DNA from: Clostridium_AD frigoriphilum | GTDB lineage: Bacteria > Bacillota > Clostridia > Clostridiales > Clostridiaceae | NCBI RefSeq assembly: GCF_036541405.1 | Contig: NZ_JAZHFS010000017.1 | Location: forward strand, 1 to 64,000 | Direction: 5' to 3' | DNA: 64,000 nt | Shown here: one piece after another, positions 24,459 through 33,264 of the stretch | How the letters are laid out: each line of letters opens with the position of its first letter | How positions within the stretch are numbered: the first letter of the stretch is position 1 | Program-made: the position numbers and the translations under genes | The notes under the pieces: generated by a model | What the model was told of the DNA's origin: nothing | The model's database searches: none | The model's input: only the letters and a program-made list of their open reading frames with translations

Positions 24459-25704
24459 TTACAATATATCCTAATAATTGTATAATAAAATAACATATAA
24501 ATATTTTAATTGTATTTATCACAAAAACTTTACCTAATTTGCAAATATAAAGATATACGATACTTGTGAGAGTTGTTATAAATATATGTGAAAAAAATAT
24601 TAACTTAAGTTTGCATAATAATATACTATCTATTTCTTTATCAATTAGTCCAATATTATATAATTTGATCTTCTCAAATTTCCAGTTATCTAGATCTATT
24701 TTGATTTTAAAATATAATATAGTGGAGGAAGCGATAAAACTTAGCAATACAATAAAAATATATATGGAATTAAAAGAAGACATTTGAAAAATGTTGTAAG
24801 TGTTAAAACGTGTTTTTACATTAGTCAAATTACCAATTCTTTCGGAAATAATAAAGGTGAAGTTTAAAAAAGCGATAAAGAAAATTATAATTTTATTATC
24901 CTTTAAAGAATCCTCTAATTCATTTATTAAAAAAATTCTCTTATAATAAAAATTTTTATTTTTTTTTGTAAAAACAATAAATATATTTATGAAAATTAAA
25001 AATAATATAAAAATTACTACTATACATATTAAAGAATAGTCGATATAATATCTAGATTGAAAGTTTAGGGCTATTCTTTCATTAAAATGAATGCAACATA
25101 GTATTAAAACATAGGGTGCTATTCTTAATAAATTTTCTTTTTTAGAATGTACCATATGTAAATTTTTATGATTTGTTATTTTTATTAAGGACAGACTATT
25201 AATAAATTTAGATGTCCATAAAATGAATATAATAGCAAGCAAAATATAATGTCCAATAGTAATTATGTAGATAATTGATTTAAATTTAAAAGTAAAAGCA
25301 GAAATTCCTGCTAATTTAAATATGAAAAGTACAATTATTTTTGAAAATATAATACCTAAAATTAATCCTATAGGCACATATATGAAAAAATTTAAAATAT
25401 TTTCTAGGAGAAGTAGCATTTTCAGCTCATTACAGGTCATGCCCAAAGCCAAAAATGTTGCAAATTCTTTTTGTCTGTGTTTTACGAAGGAAATGTACGT
25501 CAAAATACTCCATAATGCAGTATTAAAGACAGCAATTGCGGGTAATACAAAAACATTTTTTCGATTAATTGCTGATACATATGAATTATATAGTGTTAAC
25601 TCAGTAAAAAAGAATATAACTGAGATTATTAGGGAAAATACAAACAAGAAATATTGATCTAAATTTAATTTTATAGTTTGTTTCAGCATCTTTGCATAAT
25701 TCAT
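24427..25704 (-). CDS. BceB-type ABC transporter permease, short form
   Basis: A 425-aa membrane protein with about ten hydrophobic segments, translated from the ATG at 25704 that directly follows the ATPase stop codon. Context (BceA-like ATPase, BceS-like kinase, BceR-like regulator) identifies it as the FtsX-type permease of a bacitracin/antimicrobial-peptide detoxification module. At 425 aa it is clearly shorter than the usual 620-670 aa, and the large extracellular sensor domain between segments VII and VIII seems reduced or absent. The conserved SFVKHRQKEFATFLALGMT segment near 56-74 matches the first FtsX unit. Confidence 0.8.
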   Translation of the reverse strand: MNYAKMLKQTIKLNLDQYFLFVFSLIISVIFFFTELTLYNSYVSAINRKNVFVLPAIAVFNTALWSILTYISFVKHRQKEFATFLALGMTCNELKMLLLLENILNFFIYVPIGLILGIIFSKIIVLFIFKLAGISAFTFKFKSIIYIITIGHYILLAIIFILWTSKFINSLSLIKITNHKNLHMVHSKKENLLRIAPYVLILCCIHFNERIALNFQSRYYIDYSLICIVVIFILFLIFINIFIVFTKKNKNFYYKRIFLINELEDSLKDNKIIIFFIAFLNFTFIISERIGNLTNVKTRFNTYNIFQMSSFNSIYIFIVLLSFIASSTILYFKIKIDLDNWKFEKIKLYNIGLIDKEIDSILLCKLKLIFFSHIFITTLTSIVYLYICKLGKVFVINTIKIFICYFIIQLLGYIVTRIKIIETNG

Positions 25705-25705
25705 A

Positions 25706-26467
25706 TCATTCACCACTAATCACTGCTAGAGTATCCAATATTCTATTAAAAAAAGCACTTTGATCTCCTTTGTTATATATATCTACAAATATTTTTCCGG
25801 ATTTTATGAAAATCACTCGTCTGCAGCAGCTTGCAGCGTATATGTCATGTGTAACCATAAGAATTGTTGCTTTTTTGACATCATTTATCATTTGCAAGTA
25901 ATTCATAAATTTTTTAGAAGTATTTGGATCAAGACTTCCAGTTGGTTCATCAGCTAAAATAATATATGGATCATTTATTAGAGCTCTACATGCGGCTGCT
26001 CTTTGTTGTTCTCCTAAAGACACATTATATGGATATCTATTTCTAATATCGTATATATCAAAAAACATAAAATATTCTTTTATTTTTTCATCAATTATTG
26101 GGGCACTGATTCCCTTAAATATCAATGGAAGTGCAGCATTTTCTGCAAGTGTAATATTATCAAGAAGATTAAAGCTTTGAAATATAATTCCTAGATTTTC
26201 ACGCCTAAAAATAGATTTTTCTTTTTTGCTTAAGGAAGTTATATATTTATTCATTATTTTCACTGTTCCACTATTAGACGTGTCAATACCTGATAAGATA
26301 TTAAGCAGAGTTGTTTTACCACTTCCTGATTGTCCCATAATAGCAGTAAATTCTCCACTTTCAATGCTTAAATCTATACCGTTTAATACATTATTAGAGT
26401 TAACTTCTAAATTTCCTCCATACACCTTAATAATATCCTCAGCACATAAAACTTCCAATGCAATCAC
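25706..26467 (-). CDS. BceA-type ABC transporter ATP-binding protein
   Basis: An ABC ATPase of about 250 aa. Walker A GQSGSGKT, the Q-loop (IIFQSFNLL), a signature segment reading VSLGEQQRAAACRAL, and Walker B YIILADEPTGSLDP are visible; this is the MacB/BceA family that powers FtsX-type permeases. The signature is LGEQQ instead of LSGGQQ, a small deviation. The frame opens with GTG at 26467; a TTG at 26458 with GGGGTG upstream is the better-supported start. It overlaps closely with the permease downstream and follows the kinase gene. Confidence 0.88.
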   Translation of the reverse strand: MIALEVLCAEDIIKVYGGNLEVNSNNVLNGIDLSIESGEFTAIMGQSGSGKTTLLNILSGIDTSNSGTVKIMNKYITSLSKKEKSIFRRENLGIIFQSFNLLDNITLAENAALPLIFKGISAPIIDEKIKEYFMFFDIYDIRNRYPYNVSLGEQQRAAACRALINDPYIILADEPTGSLDPNTSKKFMNYLQMINDVKKATILMVTHDIYAASCCRRVIFIKSGKIFVDIYNKGDQSAFFNRILDTLAVISGE

Positions 26468-26477
26468 CCCATTGTTT

Positions 26478-27524
26478 TTAAATTTTTGATGGATAAGTAA
26501 CTGAAATAGTAGTTCCTTTATTAATCTCAGATTCTATGGCTATGCTATGATTCAACTTCTTTGATATTACTTTGCAAATATATAGGCCTATGCCAGTAGC
26601 ATCGCCCACTTTTCTACCGTTTTCTCCTGTGAAAAATGGTTCGAAAACTCTTTTTATATCATAGCTTGGAATTCCAATACCTTCATCTCGAATTGTTAAT
26701 TTTGTTTCTTTATCATTTCTATATATATTAAAATATACATATGTGTTTTTTTTGTTATCTTTAGAATATTTAATAGCATTTGATAGAAGTTGTTCAAGCA
26801 TAAATTTATTCCACTTTTTATCTGTAACAATCAATATTTTTTCATATTTAAATTCTATTTTAGGAAATACATTATTATAGATAAATTGACTTTTTTTATT
26901 ATTGATGACCTCCTTTAATAATTGAACTAAGTCCGCTGTTTGGGGTTCATAATCTTTTGGAAAATCTTTTAATCTACTAATGTTTAGAATTTGATCTAAA
27001 CCATTCTTAACTTTATTATTTTCTTCTCTTATATCAAAGAACAATCTTAATATATTCAATTGGTTCATTGTGGAATCCTCGTTACTAAAGCTTGTTTCTT
27101 TAGTAGCTTTTTGAATGATAAGATCAATTATTGAAGGAGGAGTCTTTATATTATGAATCCATTGAGACAAAAAGTACTTATTATCTGTATTTTGTGCATG
27201 AATTTTACTTATTTTATTTGTATAGTTTTCATGAATTTTAAATATAGCATTAGCTGTTTCTAGCTGTTCATTTGTTTTTGGATTTAAATTAAAGTACCTG
27301 CTTTCTATGCCTTCATTGATACTTCTATTAAACTTATAATATTTGGACCATTCACTTAATATTAAAAGTAGGTATAGTACTATAGATAGTAACAAAGGAT
27401 ATAATACATCAATTTGAGTATCTAATGAGTAAATGTAAATAAGAATTAAAATTGTACTAAGAAAATATACAATAGTAAGTGATAGTTTATCTTTTGCAAA
27501 ATTTATTAATATATTTTTGTTCAT
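26478..27524 (-). CDS. BceS-type intramembrane-sensing histidine kinase
   Basis: A 348-aa kinase with two adjacent N-terminal membrane helices (about 13-58) and almost no extracellular loop, as in BceS-type kinases that read transporter activity rather than the drug itself. The phosphoacceptor region reads FLSQWIHNIKTPPSIIDLII (His near 138), the N-box LEQLLSNAIKYS, and G boxes DEGIGIPSYD and DATGIGLYICK. GAGGG precedes the ATG. It follows the regulator gene after 2 bases. Confidence 0.9.
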   Translation of the reverse strand: MNKNILINFAKDKLSLTIVYFLSTILILIYIYSLDTQIDVLYPLLLSIVLYLLLILSEWSKYYKFNRSINEGIESRYFNLNPKTNEQLETANAIFKIHENYTNKISKIHAQNTDNKYFLSQWIHNIKTPPSIIDLIIQKATKETSFSNEDSTMNQLNILRLFFDIREENNKVKNGLDQILNISRLKDFPKDYEPQTADLVQLLKEVINNKKSQFIYNNVFPKIEFKYEKILIVTDKKWNKFMLEQLLSNAIKYSKDNKKNTYVYFNIYRNDKETKLTIRDEGIGIPSYDIKRVFEPFFTGENGRKVGDATGIGLYICKVISKKLNHSIAIESEINKGTTISVTYPSKI

Positions 27525-27526
27525 AT

Positions 27527-28225
27527 TTAACCCTCTTGCTCAGAATCACATTGAAACATGTATCCTATACCCCATTTGGTTGAGATAACTTCACTAACAC
27601 CAAATTCTTTAAGTTTAGTTCTTATTCTTGCTATATTAACTGTTAACGTATTATCATCTACAAAAGTAGTATCATTCCAAAGCTCTTCTAAAAGGTATTC
27701 TCTACTGACTATTCTATTTTCATTCTTAATAAGTATACTTAAGAGCTTGAACTCATTTTTACTAAGCTCAAGTTCAATTCCATTATAATGTATTTTAAAA
27801 GTATCTTTATTAAGCTTAATACCTCCCATACTTTCAATTATAGTGGATTCATTTGCATATTCACCGTACACTCTTCGTATTGCTGCTTGTATCTTAGCAA
27901 GCAGAAAGTCAAAGTTAAAGGGTTTTGTAATATAATCATCTGCTCCGAGTTCAAGTCCACGTATTTGTTCCTCTCTACTATCTCTTGAAGAAATAATAAT
28001 TACAGGTATTTTTGAGGTTCTTCTAAAAGTTTTACACAATTGAAACCCATCGGAATATGGAAGATTTATATCTAAAAGAATCAAGTCAGCTTTTGAATTT
28101 TTAAGTTCTACCTCTACATTTCTAAAATCTTGTATATAAGTAACATCAAATCTATATTTTTGAAGATGTTCTGTTACGAGTTTATTTAGCCTGATATCAT
28201 CTTCAATAATAAGTATCTTATACAA
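27527..28225 (-). CDS. BceR-type response regulator (OmpR family)
   Basis: A 232-aa response regulator. The receiver domain starts MYKILIIEDDIRLN, with the phosphoacceptor in ADLILLDINLPYSDG and Lys in ITKPFNF. The winged-helix C-terminal domain contains EYLLEELWNDTTFVDDNTLT and ends near GIGYMFQCD, typical of BceR/VraR-like regulators of antimicrobial-peptide detoxification pumps. AAGGAGGAAT precedes the ATG. First gene of the operon regulator-kinase-ATPase-permease. Confidence 0.92.
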   Translation of the reverse strand: MYKILIIEDDIRLNKLVTEHLQKYRFDVTYIQDFRNVEVELKNSKADLILLDINLPYSDGFQLCKTFRRTSKIPVIIISSRDSREEQIRGLELGADDYITKPFNFDFLLAKIQAAIRRVYGEYANESTIIESMGGIKLNKDTFKIHYNGIELELSKNEFKLLSILIKNENRIVSREYLLEELWNDTTFVDDNTLTVNIARIRTKLKEFGVSEVISTKWGIGYMFQCDSEQEG

Positions 28226-28244
28226 AACAGATTCCTCCTTTTTA

Positions 28245-28290
28245 AAGTTATGATATAATATAGTAACTTTTCTATATTATATCATAACTT
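28245..28290. promoter_or_regulatory. 19-bp perfect inverted repeat between the serine hydrolase and BceR genes
   Basis: AAGTTATGATATAATATAG (28245-28263) and CTATATTATATCATAACTT (28272-28290) are perfect complements around an 8-base centre. It lies 20 bases before the BceR-like start and 57 bases after the serine hydrolase stop on the same strand. It contains TATAAT-like sequence, so promoter/operator, terminator or both are possible. Confidence 0.55.
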
Positions 28291-28347
28291 AAAAGGGCGG
28301 AAAGAAGATTGAATTTGATAGTAAAGGAAACTGAGTCTGATTTTTGA

Positions 28348-30345
28348 CTAAAACTTGAATCCTAAAAGGTTCCAGTAATTTAGATAAAGACTAAAAATTA
28401 AAAATACACAACAAAGTATTATATTACGTACAAGTATACTGGGATTAGACTTTTCCTTGTTCCAATATACATAGGTTGCAATCAATAGTCCAAAAGTAAA
28501 TATGGTAGTTAGTATTGGAATAAACAATAGAAATATAACCATCTTAGGTAATTCTGGTAAAAAAGTAAGAGAGGATGATAAATCAATACATTCTTTAGTC
28601 ATACCCAATAAAAATACTAAATTTAATATGCATATAGAAAGTATAATATATCTATGATGCTTATAAATTGACAATTCCTTAGTAGCTTTTTTCTTGAAAT
28701 TAAGTAATAGCATTGTAATGGACATACATAAAAACAATACTGAAAAAAGTACAAAAATGATTTTATGCAACATAGGGTTTTCATACCAATGTATTTTCTC
28801 ATAGGCAATGCTTGAACCAGGAGTAAGCATATAAGATATATTTCCTTGTTTATTTGCTTTAAAGGCAATAGTATCATCTCCTTTAATATTCTTAAAAAGT
28901 AAAGGTTCTATCTCTTTATAGAGATTTTGCCCACCTGGGTTTTTTACGATCAATGTATCCGACTTGCTTTTTATATTTAATGGTGGAACCAGTAGTAATA
29001 CTAATTTACCTATTTCATTTCTTGGATATCTACTAGCTTGGTAAACACCTTCCAATTCTTTTAAATTACTTTTTGTAAATTTAACTTTATTATCCATACT
29101 GGTTTGTACTTTAGATTGTGGATAATATTTTTTCATGAATTCATTGGCTATATTACCACCGATATTGGCTCCAGTATCACCATTGGTTGAAATAAAAAAT
29201 CCCAAATTACTGTCAGGTATTAAATATAAGAGACTATTAAAACCATAATCGTTACCACCATGGCCAAGTACTCTCACCCCATTTATATTGTTTTCTTCAA
29301 ATCCATAGCATAAACCGGGAATATTTATATCCAATGGAAAATGCTTTTTATGCATATCCACTGTAGTATCTTTATTCAATATTGCAGTATTATCATAAGT
29401 ACCATTATTTAAATGCGCTATCATAAACTTAGTCATATCATCTGCGGTGGTTTTTAATCCACCCGCTGGTGCCAAGGTTGTTCCATATATAGGGACCTTT
29501 TTATAAACACCATTTTTGTAATCATATCCTTTAGATAAGTTACCTAGTATTTTGTTATTGAAAGAAAAACTACTGTTATTCATATGTAGAGGCTTCAATA
29601 TATTATCTTCCATATATTTATCAAAAGGAGTACCAGTCATACTTTCAACAACATAACCAGCTACAGACATACCATAGTTACTGTACTGGGGAGATTCACC
29701 AGGCTCACGAATTATAGGACGAAGGCGAGATATTAAGGTATCTTTTAATGGCTTTTCTTGTAGATAACTTTTTGTTTGAGATTCTCCGATAATTTTTTCA
29801 TCAAAACCAGCGGTGTGAGTCAATAGATTTTCAAGTGTTACAGGTTTTGAGTATTTGTTTTCTATTTTAAAATCCTTTAAATATTTATTTATATCTTCCT
29901 TTAAATTTACCTTACCTTTTTCTTTTAGCTGCATAACAGCTGTAGCAGTAAAAAGTTTCGAAATTGAAGCTACTCTAAAAACAGTTGTCTTAGGATCGAC
30001 AGGTATTTTTTTATCTATATCTGAATATCCATATCCTTTTTCAAAAAGAACAGTATTGTCTTTAACAACAGCAAAAACTGCTCCGGGTACTTTAAATTTT
30101 TTCAACTGTTCATTAAACAGACCATCTGCAAACTTTTCTACATTGTCCTTATTTAAAGGCTCTTTATGGTTGTTACCTAATAAAGATATAGAATTTTTTT
30201 CTTTACTTTCTGTTGTTGTAACAGTTTGGTGAGTACTCAGAATATGTGCTAAGCATTTTATTTGAAAGCATAAAAACGGAAGTACATATGCAATAATTAT
30301 TATAATTATTAAAAATCTTTGCATATAAGTTATAGATTTTTTCAT
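28348..30345 (-). CDS. membrane-attached serine hydrolase (beta-lactamase/PBP4* family)
   Basis: A 665-aa protein. An N-terminal hydrophobic segment (about 10-30) leads to an extracellular beta-lactamase-type domain (about 70-430), with the SISK tetrad at Ser127-Lys130, the YSNYG (Y-x-N) motif and HGGNDYG in the KTG-equivalent position. The C-terminal third holds about five more membrane segments. Class C-like proteins of this kind act as D-amino-acid esterases, carboxypeptidases or peptide hydrolases. AGGAGG precedes the ATG at 30345. The BceRSAB-like operon follows on the same strand, so a joint role against cell-wall-active peptides is plausible. Confidence 0.9.
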   Translation of the reverse strand: MKKSITYMQRFLIIIIIIAYVLPFLCFQIKCLAHILSTHQTVTTTESKEKNSISLLGNNHKEPLNKDNVEKFADGLFNEQLKKFKVPGAVFAVVKDNTVLFEKGYGYSDIDKKIPVDPKTTVFRVASISKLFTATAVMQLKEKGKVNLKEDINKYLKDFKIENKYSKPVTLENLLTHTAGFDEKIIGESQTKSYLQEKPLKDTLISRLRPIIREPGESPQYSNYGMSVAGYVVESMTGTPFDKYMEDNILKPLHMNNSSFSFNNKILGNLSKGYDYKNGVYKKVPIYGTTLAPAGGLKTTADDMTKFMIAHLNNGTYDNTAILNKDTTVDMHKKHFPLDINIPGLCYGFEENNINGVRVLGHGGNDYGFNSLLYLIPDSNLGFFISTNGDTGANIGGNIANEFMKKYYPQSKVQTSMDNKVKFTKSNLKELEGVYQASRYPRNEIGKLVLLLVPPLNIKSKSDTLIVKNPGGQNLYKEIEPLLFKNIKGDDTIAFKANKQGNISYMLTPGSSIAYEKIHWYENPMLHKIIFVLFSVLFLCMSITMLLLNFKKKATKELSIYKHHRYIILSICILNLVFLLGMTKECIDLSSSLTFLPELPKMVIFLLFIPILTTIFTFGLLIATYVYWNKEKSNPSILVRNIILCCVFLIFSLYLNYWNLLGFKF

Positions 30346-30460
30346 AGTAGTAGACCTCCTTAATTTTTCTGGATTGATTTGTTTGGTGTGCATTTAAAGG
30401 CTCCAAACATAAATAAATTCTATATGAATTAAGGAAATTAATAAATTGATTTATATAATA

Positions 30461-30484
30461 AAACCTTACAGTTTTGTAAGGTTT
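30461..30484. terminator. short hairpin
   Basis: AAACCTTAC (30461-30469) and GTAAGGTTT (30476-30484) with a 6-base loop, upstream of the serine hydrolase and just before the IS3 fragment. Could be a terminator for a lost gene. Confidence 0.35.
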
Positions 30485-30485
30485 A

Positions 30486-30710
30486 TTGAACTTGGAGTAT
30501 TTTAACTATAAGTGGGTAACGAGTGAAGGGTCCGTACTAGAGTCTGAAAATAAGATATTGATGAAAGAGAATATTAAAATTTACAATAAAGTAAACGGAA
30601 TTTACGGTTATATAAGGATAACGATGAACCTGAATCGTGAGTTAGAAAATAAAAGGAAACTATTATTATTTATAGAACTATATGTTAGAATTGAAATTAT
30701 CAAACAATAA
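30486..30710 (+). pseudogene. IS3-family (IS150-type) transposase OrfB fragment
   Basis: The frame reads YKWVTSEGSVLESENKILMK then NKVNGIYGYIRITMNLNREL, the linker and start of the integrase region of IS3-family OrfB proteins (IYGYRRIT). No catalytic DDE residues or terminal repeats remain. A second copy of the same segment lies at 40196-40320, upstream of the second HemW-like copy. Confidence 0.75.
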
Positions 30711-30761
30711 TTCGAATTACGGTAAAATCTATTCGAATTATGTGGAAAGGAGTATGAAACC

Positions 30762-32009
30762 ATGATAACAAGTATTTTAAGAGTGATTCTTACAAGATCA
30801 TTTAAACCTTTAATGTTTACATCTAAAGTTGATTATAAAATGGAATTTGATTCAAACGAAATAGGAATATATGTACATATACCCTTTTGTAAGACGTTAT
30901 GTCCCTTTTGCCCTTATAATAAAATCAAATATGATGAAAGTATGATAAACCCATATAAAACTGCATTGATTGATGAAATAAATATGGTAGGAGGACTATA
31001 TGGACGTAAGAAAGTTATAACAAGTGTATATTTTGGAGGAGGTAGCCCTGCACTTATGCTTAATGAGCTTGGTGAAATTATCACTGCTTTAAAGAAAAAC
31101 TTTAATATAAGTACTTCTATTGGTATAGAACTACATCCAAGCGATATTACTAAAGAAAGCTTATTAAAAATTAAAAGCATTGGATTTGATATGGTTAGTA
31201 TAGGTATACAATCTTTTCAATTAGAATGTCTTAATACCCTAGGTAGAGAATATATTGATGGTGCAGAAAAAGTAAGATTGGTAAAAGCAGCTGGATTTAA
31301 AACTATAGATGTTGATTTAATTTTTGGTATAGCAAATCAAGGTGAAGATATTTTAAAAAAGGATTTTTTAATGGCTTTTGAATTAGGGGCCACTCAAGTT
31401 TCTACATATCCATTTATTGATTTTTCATATGCCAATAATATAAGGAAACCTTTAGGAAAACAAGAAAAAAAGCGACTTCTAAATTGTTTGGAGAAAACTA
31501 GCATTGAGATAGGGTGCGATCGAACAGCTGTTTGGACTTTTGCTAAAAAAGGCACAATACGATATTCATCGATTACCAGAGATGCTTTTATCGGGTTTGG
31601 ACCTAGTGCGACTTCACTAACAAAGGAATTTTTAAAATTAAATACTTTTTCAGTAGAGGAGTATATCAAGTGTGTAAATAAAGGGAAAATACCTACAGCC
31701 ATGACAATGAAGTTTAGCGAGAGAAATCGAGCTCTTTATTGGTTGTTTTGGAATGCATATACTTTAAAATTTAATGATGATGAATTCAAAAAGTTGTTTG
31801 GAGTAAATCTAGAGAAAATGTTCAAAATTGAATTAAGAATTGGTATTGCATTAAGATTACTTACTAAAGTGGAAAATAGCTATATTCTAACTAAAAAAGG
31901 AACTTATTTTTATCATTTATTAGAACAAAAATATACAAATCGCTATATAGATAAATCGTGGAGGGAAGCAAGAAAAAATCCTTGGCCAAATGAAATACGT
32001 CTATATTAA
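30762..32009 (+). CDS. HemW/HemN-like radical SAM protein
   Basis: A 415-aa radical SAM enzyme. The [4Fe-4S] motif CX3CX2C lies at Cys43, Cys47 and Cys50 (PFCKTLCPFCPY), followed by YFGGGSPALM and the SAM-binding GIELHP and VSIGIQSFQ segments shared with coproporphyrinogen III oxidase HemN and heme chaperone HemW. The C-terminal region (about 330-400) matches the HemN_C type. HemN-like and ChuW-like relatives act on tetrapyrroles, but the substrate here is unproven. GAAAGGAG precedes the ATG. A shortened, stop-containing second copy lies at 40319-40992, and an IS3 fragment precedes both copies. Confidence 0.88.
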   Translation: MITSILRVILTRSFKPLMFTSKVDYKMEFDSNEIGIYVHIPFCKTLCPFCPYNKIKYDESMINPYKTALIDEINMVGGLYGRKKVITSVYFGGGSPALMLNELGEIITALKKNFNISTSIGIELHPSDITKESLLKIKSIGFDMVSIGIQSFQLECLNTLGREYIDGAEKVRLVKAAGFKTIDVDLIFGIANQGEDILKKDFLMAFELGATQVSTYPFIDFSYANNIRKPLGKQEKKRLLNCLEKTSIEIGCDRTAVWTFAKKGTIRYSSITRDAFIGFGPSATSLTKEFLKLNTFSVEEYIKCVNKGKIPTAMTMKFSERNRALYWLFWNAYTLKFNDDEFKKLFGVNLEKMFKIELRIGIALRLLTKVENSYILTKKGTYFYHLLEQKYTNRYIDKSWREARKNPWPNEIRLY

Positions 32010-32182
32010 TTTTTATAAATTACTCCAATGTTTTAGAATTATACAATTTTTTTGTTATGCCTTATCTTACAATTATAAACTAAATCATTTACTTAAGGAT
32101 ACTATTTTTAAAGTATATTACATAGGTGGTATTTAATATAGGGACTAGTCTGTCACTTATATTTTTTATTATTATGATATCA

Positions 32183-32240
32183 ATAGCCCCAAAGTGAATA
32201 TAGCATAAATGTAATTGTGTTACTTTTACTTTGGGGCTAT
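32183..32240. repeat. inverted repeat with 32-base loop
   Basis: ATAGCCCCAAAGT (32183-32195) pairs with ACTTTGGGGCTAT (32228-32240). It lies in a segment of about 265 bases that is present after the intact HemW-like gene but absent after the second copy, so it may be part of an inserted or selectively deleted element. Confidence 0.5.
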
Positions 32241-32263
32241 AGGCTAGATGTTCATATACAAGA

Positions 32264-32293
32264 AATGCCGTGAAATTTTGCTTCCACGGCATT
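32264..32293. terminator. hairpin, possible terminator
   Basis: AATGCCGTG (32264-32272) pairs with CACGGCATT (32285-32293). Lies about 255 bases after the HemW-like stop. Confidence 0.4.
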
Positions 32294-32340
32294 AATATTT
32301 TACACAAATACATGGTATTTGTATGAACTTTAAAAAACAT

Positions 32341-32395
32341 TATGAATGTACAAGGGATTCCAATGCATTATTATATAATGGCATTTATTAATCTT
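32341..32395 (+). pseudogene. corA C-terminal remnant
   Basis: ATGAATGTACAAGGGATTCC and the following bases repeat nearly exactly the corA codons for MNVQGIPMHNYVLAF found at about 42432-42475. Directly upstream is the sequence that also follows the second HemW-like copy (TTTTACACAAATACATGG at 32302). The two are therefore fused by a deletion relative to the order at 41-42.5 kb. Confidence 0.75.
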
Positions 32396-32466
32396 GGTTA
32401 ACTTAGTATTATGCCATTTTAGCTTATTATCTAATATTGTTAAAAGTATTGATGGTGCTTTATTTG

Positions 32467-32748
32467 CTAAACTCTTACCAAATCGCTTTTTATTGTTGAA
32501 TTTACCGTTTGTGCATAATATTTATATTTACCACGAATTAATTTTCTTACCACTCTACAATATTTAGTTTTATTTAATAATGAAACTTGTGCGTATTCAT
32601 CGTTTTTATTTATAATCACATTTATATCTAATCCATTCCATCTTAATTTATTGTCTATAAACCTAATCCCAGTTTTATTGGATTTTCCCTCAACACTATT
32701 CATTTCACCATACTTTTTAAAATAAACTCTATTTGATTGATGGAGCAT
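32467..32748 (-). pseudogene. transposase-like fragment
   Basis: A 93-codon frame reads KTGIRFIDNKLRWNGLDINV then EYAQVSLLNKTKYCRVVRKL and IRGKYKYYAQ. From memory this resembles an internal segment of clostridial transposase-like proteins (RIVRK-IRGK-KYY-QL). Neither a proper start nor a catalytic region is present, so I call it a fragment. Family assignment is tentative. Confidence 0.45.
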
Positions 32749-32776
32749 TAATTTTTGAAAAGCACTAAAACATCTA

Positions 32777-33046
32777 GGGATTTTCTCTAAAAAATTTTAT
32801 ATCTACATATCTAAGCGCCGAAAGTGCTAGCTATAATTCTTTTGTGAAATGCTATTACGTACCGCTGACATTATTGGGTGATTTGCTTTATCTACCATAA
32901 CATTAACCATCAGTGCATACTCACTATTAAACATGGATCCATTCTGCCAGCACTTCATCCCTCATGTCAGTGATTTTATCATAATCATACTTTGCTGCAA
33001 TAGTCAAAAATAATTCTCCGGTAACGTCTGAATGAGTAAGGGTATA
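32777..33046 (-). pseudogene. staygreen (SGR) gene fragment, copy 1
   Basis: Nucleotide sequence matches the intact staygreen gene at 39570-40016 over most of its length (from TTTTCTCTAA through the CTCCGGTAACGTCTGAATGAG stretch), with small deletions and substitutions that break the frame. The N-terminal coding part and leader are missing. Confidence 0.8.
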
Positions 33047-33264
33047 TAAATACTGATGAAATTGTGGAAATGATCAAAGTATGACTTTAATAACTTAATT
33101 AAAGCTGGTAGGTAGAAATTTTAAAGGATAATTGAGTATGTTTGTTGAAATGGAGCAGAGTTATATTTTTATAATCGATACCTACTATGATATTGCCATA
33201 AGCAAATACTTATTTTTAAAATATATTAGAACGAAATATTATGACGGAAATTGGAGGGCAAACG

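Noticed and set aside
25322..25657. 111-codon plus-strand frame
   Set aside because: Antisense to the BceB-like permease gene.
29855..30232. 125-codon plus-strand frame
   Set aside because: Antisense to the serine hydrolase; no ribosome site or domain.
30486..30710. intact IS3-family element
   Set aside because: Only a short OrfB segment is present, with no OrfA, DDE residues or terminal inverted repeats.
32089..32340. 83-codon minus-strand frame
   Set aside because: It covers two hairpins and duplicated non-coding sequence that also occurs near 41000, with no ribosome site.
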